Position numbers and translations under genes: made by a program
Notes under the pieces: model-generated
Seen by the model: the letters and a program-made list of their open reading frames with translations, nothing else
What the model was told of the DNA's origin: nothing
Databases searched by the model: none
Shown: piece after piece, positions 62,528 to 64,000 of the stretch
Position numbering within the stretch: position 1 is the first letter of the stretch
Layout: each line of letters opens with the position of its first letter
Origin: Phycisphaerae bacterium
GTDB taxonomy: Bacteria > Planctomycetota > Phycisphaerae > Phycisphaerales > UBA1924
Reading direction: 5' to 3'
DNA: 64,000 bases
NCBI GenBank assembly: GCA_016793805.1
Contig: JAEUIZ010000040.1
Span: 248,001 to 312,000 of the forward strand

Positions 62528-64000
62528 ATGACCACAGTCGCCAGCACCGATCGAGCCGTCGAGATGGCCCAGGGGCCCGCCAAGCCGCAATCCGAGACGC
62601 CGACGAAACCCGAGCGAGGGAAGCGCGGGGGCTCGGCGCCCCGCCGCGCCGACGCGGAGTCGATGGCGAAGAAGCAGCGGGACATCTCGGTGTCGGAGTT
62701 TTTCGCGAAGAACCGGCATCTGCTGGGGTTCGACAATCCGCGGAAGGCGCTGCTGACGACGGTGAAGGAGGCGGTGGACAACAGCCTCGACGCGTGCGAG
62801 GAAGCGGGGATTCTGCCGGAGATCACGGTCGTCATCGAGGACCTGGAGGAGGCCGCGGAGGCGAGGCGGCAGGAAGGCACGAGGGGCGACGACAAGGCGG
62901 GCATGAGGAAGTCGGCCGCGACGCCCGAGCCCGAGCGGCAGGAGGCAACGAAGAAGGGAAAGGCCACGTCGGGGAGGTACCGGGTCACGATCGTGGACAA
63001 CGGGCCGGGGATCGTGCGGAAGCAGGTGGAGCACATCTTCGGGCGGCTGCTGTATGGCTCGAAGTTCCATCGGCTGAAGATGTCGCGCGGGCAGCAGGGG
63101 ATCGGGATCTCGGCGGCGGGGATGTACGGGCTGCTGACGACGGGCCGGCCGATGGTGATCCACACGAAGCCCAAGGCCGGACAGGCGGCGCACCACATCG
63201 AACTGGCGATGAACACGAAGACGAACCGGGCCGAGGTCGCGGTGGACCGGGAGACGGACGACTTCCCGCCGGGGCGGTTCGGGATGCTGACGCCGGGGAC
63301 GAGAGCGCTGCACGGGTCGGGCGAGTTGCTGAGCGAGGCGACACACCCGACGGGCACGAGCGTGACGATCGAGTTGGAGGGTCGGTACCAGAAGGGCCGG
63401 GGGTCGGTGGACGAGTTCCTGGAACTCACGGCCATCGCGAACCCGCACGCGCGAGTCGTGTTTGTGCCCCCCGGGCGGACGATGGCGGAGGACGACGGGG
63501 CGACGGCCCTGCTCGATTCGGCGAAAGCGTCGGCTGCGGAGGGAGGGGCGACGGCCGGCGCCACTGCCGCGGTGCCGGACCCGGCCGCGACGACCCAGGA
63601 GCGCGACGGGATCATCATCTTCCCGCGTGCCACCGATGCGCTCCCGCCCGAGACTCGAGAGATCCAGCCGCACCCGCGGGGCGTGGAACTGGGGATGCTC
63701 ATCCAGATGCTGCGCGAGGCCCAGGCCGAGCGGGAGAGTTACACGCTCTACAACTTCCTGCAGGACAAGTTCTGCCGGGTCTCGTCGGCGACGGCGTCGG
63801 CGCTCTGCCAGGCGATCGGGGTGACGGCCCGAACGAGGGTTGATGACCTCGACCACGCGATGTCGGAACGGTTGTACCGCGAGTTGCAGAGCGCGAAACT
63901 CCCCCCGCCGCCGACGGACTGCCTCGCTCCGATCGGCGTGCAGGCGCTGCTGCGCGGGATGTTCAAGGGCGTGCGTGCCGAGTTCTACGCGGCGTCGTCG
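62528..64000 (+). CDS. top6B: DNA topoisomerase VI subunit B, 3' end outside window
   Basis: Open for 491 codons to the window end. ISVSEFFAKNRHLLGFDNPRKAL (residues 53-75 in short blocks) is the Top6B N-terminus. GHKL ATPase motifs: EAVDNSLDACEEAGILPEI (81-99, N-box), DNGPGI (157-162), then KQVEHIFGRLLYGSKFHRL and GQQGIGISAAGMYGLLTTGRP (the G2 lid). Residues about 105-148 are an extra charged insert and about 315-355 an Ala/Thr-rich insert. The NPHARVVF and H2TH-like parts (LYNFLQDKFCRVSSATASAL) follow. GGAGG six bases before ATG 62528. Works with subunit A to relax and decatenate DNA; subunit A should lie just beyond the window. Confidence 0.95.
   Translation, partial: MTTVASTDRAVEMAQGPAKPQSETPTKPERGKRGGSAPRRADAESMAKKQRDISVSEFFAKNRHLLGFDNPRKALLTTVKEAVDNSLDACEEAGILPEITVVIEDLEEAAEARRQEGTRGDDKAGMRKSAATPEPERQEATKKGKATSGRYRVTIVDNGPGIVRKQVEHIFGRLLYGSKFHRLKMSRGQQGIGISAAGMYGLLTTGRPMVIHTKPKAGQAAHHIELAMNTKTNRAEVAVDRETDDFPPGRFGMLTPGTRALHGSGELLSEATHPTGTSVTIELEGRYQKGRGSVDEFLELTAIANPHARVVFVPPGRTMAEDDGATALLDSAKASAAEGGATAGATAAVPDPAATTQERDGIIIFPRATDALPPETREIQPHPRGVELGMLIQMLREAQAERESYTLYNFLQDKFCRVSSATASALCQAIGVTARTRVDDLDHAMSERLYRELQSAKLPPPPTDCLAPIGVQALLRGMFKGVRAEFYAASS

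Noticed and set aside
62447-63856. Minus-strand frames at the right end
   Set aside because: They run antisense to the topoisomerase VI B gene, which has all the GHKL motifs; the shadow frames have none.

Overview
This is a 64 kb stretch of a high-GC bacterial chromosome, almost certainly a planctomycete of the Phycisphaerae/Phycisphaerales type. The strongest clue is a pair of secreted proteins (53630-56653 and 58205 end) that finish with the same two-repeat cysteine module (ANCDGS...LNVxDFxCFxNxFAAGC), which I know as a hallmark of that group. Other clues are the Thr/Ser-rich giant pilus-like protein, many ECF sigma factors, a sigma factor paired with a TPR-bearing Ser/Thr kinase, and a bacterial DNA topoisomerase VI B subunit. 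No rRNA, tRNA, CRISPR array, insertion sequence or prophage gene was seen. Nearly all of the window is densely packed, mostly operonic chromosomal coding sequence.

Layout. 1-5.4 kb: the end of a PhoX/DUF839 gene converges on a minus-strand housekeeping run (rpsA-like S1 protein, ribF, nrnA, a small DNA methylase). 5.5-9.7 kb: folP, trxA and a Gfo/Idh/MocA oxidoreductase, plus a secreted protein of unknown function. 9.9-16.5 kb: ftsK and cobalamin-dependent metH on the minus strand. 16.9-18.6 kb: rpsB-tsf on the plus strand. 19.1-22.5 kb: an ECF sigma factor overlapping a large TPR Ser/Thr kinase. 22.6-27.7 kb: D-2-hydroxyacid dehydrogenase, a double universal stress protein and a P-type cation ATPase. 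27.8-30.5 kb: ahcY with an ArsR-methyltransferase fusion regulator. 30.6-35.5 kb: two separate ECF sigma units with candidate membrane partners. 35.5-53.4 kb: a minus-strand type IV pilus/type II secretion-like cluster with two PilB/GspE ATPases, PilT, PilC, four prepilin-leader proteins and a 1933-residue GspK/PilX-like protein. 53.6-58.2 kb: two exported proteins sharing the Cys-rich C-terminal module. 58.2-62.5 kb: a pseudouridine synthase-methyltransferase fusion, a stand-alone CoaB and a serine carboxypeptidase. 62.5 kb to the end: topoisomerase VI subunit B, running off the window.

Most interesting links. An almost identical 22-bp dyad (TTCATCCG-N6-CGGATGAA) lies just upstream of metH and over the start codon of the ArsR-methyltransferase gene that precedes ahcY, 14 kb away. 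MetH makes methionine from homocysteine and AhcY makes homocysteine from S-adenosylhomocysteine, so the two sites look like a local methyl-cycle regulon controlled by a SAM/SAH-sensing ArsR protein. The topoisomerase VI B gene, the RluA-methyltransferase fusion, the giant GspK-like protein and two atypical ECF sigma/membrane-protein units are the other points worth a second look.
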